Shown here: piece after piece, positions 63,524 to 64,000 of the stretch | Numbering within the stretch: the stretch's first letter is position 1 | How the letters are laid out: each line of letters opens with the position of its first letter | DNA from: Thalassotalea sp. PS06 | GTDB taxonomy: Bacteria; Pseudomonadota; Gammaproteobacteria; Enterobacterales; Alteromonadaceae | NCBI RefSeq assembly: GCF_007197775.1 | Contig: NZ_CP041638.1 | Coordinates: 2,914,001-2,978,000 of the forward strand | Direction: 5' to 3' | DNA: 64,000 bases | The notes under the pieces: model-generated | The model's input: the letters and a program-made list of their open reading frames with translations, nothing else | Databases searched by the model: none | What the model was told of the DNA's origin: nothing | Made by a program: the position numbers and the translations under genes

Positions 63524-63662
63524 CGTTTTTATGTTTCCTTTTGATAATTTGTATTGCGCGAGTAGTTAACTTGTTTAAAGCCATGAATGCACTCACAGTC
63601 GCAGGGGAATAGCCCATAACTATTAGGGCTAGGATCATGTTGTTGCGTTTCTTTTTGTCCAT
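63507..63662 (-). CDS. Small membrane-like protein (51 residues)
   Basis: ATG 63662 follows GGAGGTGCC, a strong ribosome site. Residues 9-27 (MILALIVMGYSPATVSAFM) may be a membrane helix or a short HTH-like hydrophobic segment, followed by a basic tail (IIKRKHKNDEDTV). It overlaps the next gene by 17 bases, making a chain of three overlapping genes leading to the helicase. Confidence 0.5.
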   Translation of the reverse strand: MDKKKRNNMILALIVMGYSPATVSAFMALNKLTTRAIQIIKRKHKNDEDTV

Positions 63663-63836
63663 TAATTGGCACCTCCTAAATTTATTTTAAGGTGATGCGA
63701 AAAAAGGCGACGATGAATGCACTATCACTCCAGGTAAAACGTTGATTTTTAGAGGGTTAGAGTGCGAAAAACAAATTCCAAAACAGTTGCTTTAGGGGTA
63801 TGCTAATCAAGTGATTGAGATTATATGAGGTGACAA
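63663..63836. promoter_or_regulatory. Divergent promoter region of the replication module
   Basis: A 174-base gap between divergent genes. No strong palindrome or terminator was seen. GAGGTGA precedes the plus-strand TTG start. Confidence 0.3.
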
Positions 63837-64000
63837 TTGGCGGACATTACATCACTAGCAGCTGCGCTAGGTAGCCTAAAGAGTGCTACAGAATTGGCGA
63901 AGATTATAAAGAATAGTGGAGCATCGCTAGAGCAAGCGGAAATCAAACTTCAAATGGCTGATTTAATCGGTGCACTAGCTGATACCAAAATTGACTTAGC
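63837..64000 (+). CDS. Partial phage/island helical protein
   Basis: TTG 63837 follows GAGGTGA, and the frame stays open to the window end (MADITSLAAALGSLKSATEL, then KIIKNSGASLEQAEIKLQ). The Ala/Leu-rich helices followed by SLEQAEIKLQMADLIGALAD match helical accessory proteins on phages and islands, often with a C-terminal zinc ribbon. The 3' end is outside the window. Confidence 0.55.
   Translation, partial: MADITSLAAALGSLKSATELAKIIKNSGASLEQAEIKLQMADLIGALADTKIDL

Overview
The window looks like the chromosome of a marine gammaproteobacterium of the Alteromonadales type (Thalassotalea/Colwellia-like). This is an inference. It rests on a TonB-dependent receptor next to flavin-dependent halogenase-like genes, a LacI-type operator resembling the NagR site of that order, a MipA/OmpV-DUF3019-two-component cluster, and dispersed repeats with ATACCAATC ends. 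No rRNA or other taxonomic marker is present.

Bases 1-10.6 kb form a sugar-salvage locus aimed at peptidoglycan amino sugars. It holds a sugar-kinase tail read in frame into murQ, a NamZ-type exo-muramidase (DUF1343), two convergent tryptophan-halogenase-like genes, a large TonB-dependent receptor behind a perfect TGACAACGTTGTCA palindrome, and an RpiR/MurR-type SIS regulator. Both convergent intergenic gaps here (3979-4259 and 8959-9667) are filled with tandem hairpin arrays. Their stems change by compensatory substitution while a short linker stays constant.

Bases 10.7-46.5 kb are mostly ordinary chromosome: envelope proteins, the MipA/DUF3019/response regulator/histidine kinase operon, a phospholipase-D-like lipoprotein, a glutamate-cysteine-ligase-like enzyme coupled to a desuccinylase-like zinc hydrolase, a HiPIP, idi, the DUF1326/DUF2182 pair, sulfotransferase and glycosyltransferase genes, three inner-membrane transport-type genes (CPA1 antiporter, SLC13 permease, MgtC), an ABC exporter, a GH2 enzyme, an AlkB-type hydroxylase and an amidohydrolase.

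At 46513-46572 lies the 3' part of a tRNA-Leu(CAA) with no 5' half. This is the signature of an integrative element. Everything to its right, to the end of the window, has mobile or accessory character and the far end is not in view. The island holds an unusual seven-module repeat protein with a GIY-YIG/T5orf172-like end, an IS21-family element that truncates a type I methyltransferase gene (hsdM) without visible target duplication, and an operon of serine recombinase, membrane protein, small ORF, RadC, DUF2787, Gly-Gly repeat protein and an unknown 214-residue protein. It also holds a divergent cassette of two tiny proteins plus an HTH protein, a 420-base structured gap, a frameshifted zinc-ribbon gene, and a replication module of AEP-type primase and SF3-type helicase. 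Between the last two is an origin-like stretch, and two tiny overlapping genes precede the helicase. Several of these small genes are 39-59 residues long and are annotated from start codon, Shine-Dalgarno and overlap evidence alone.
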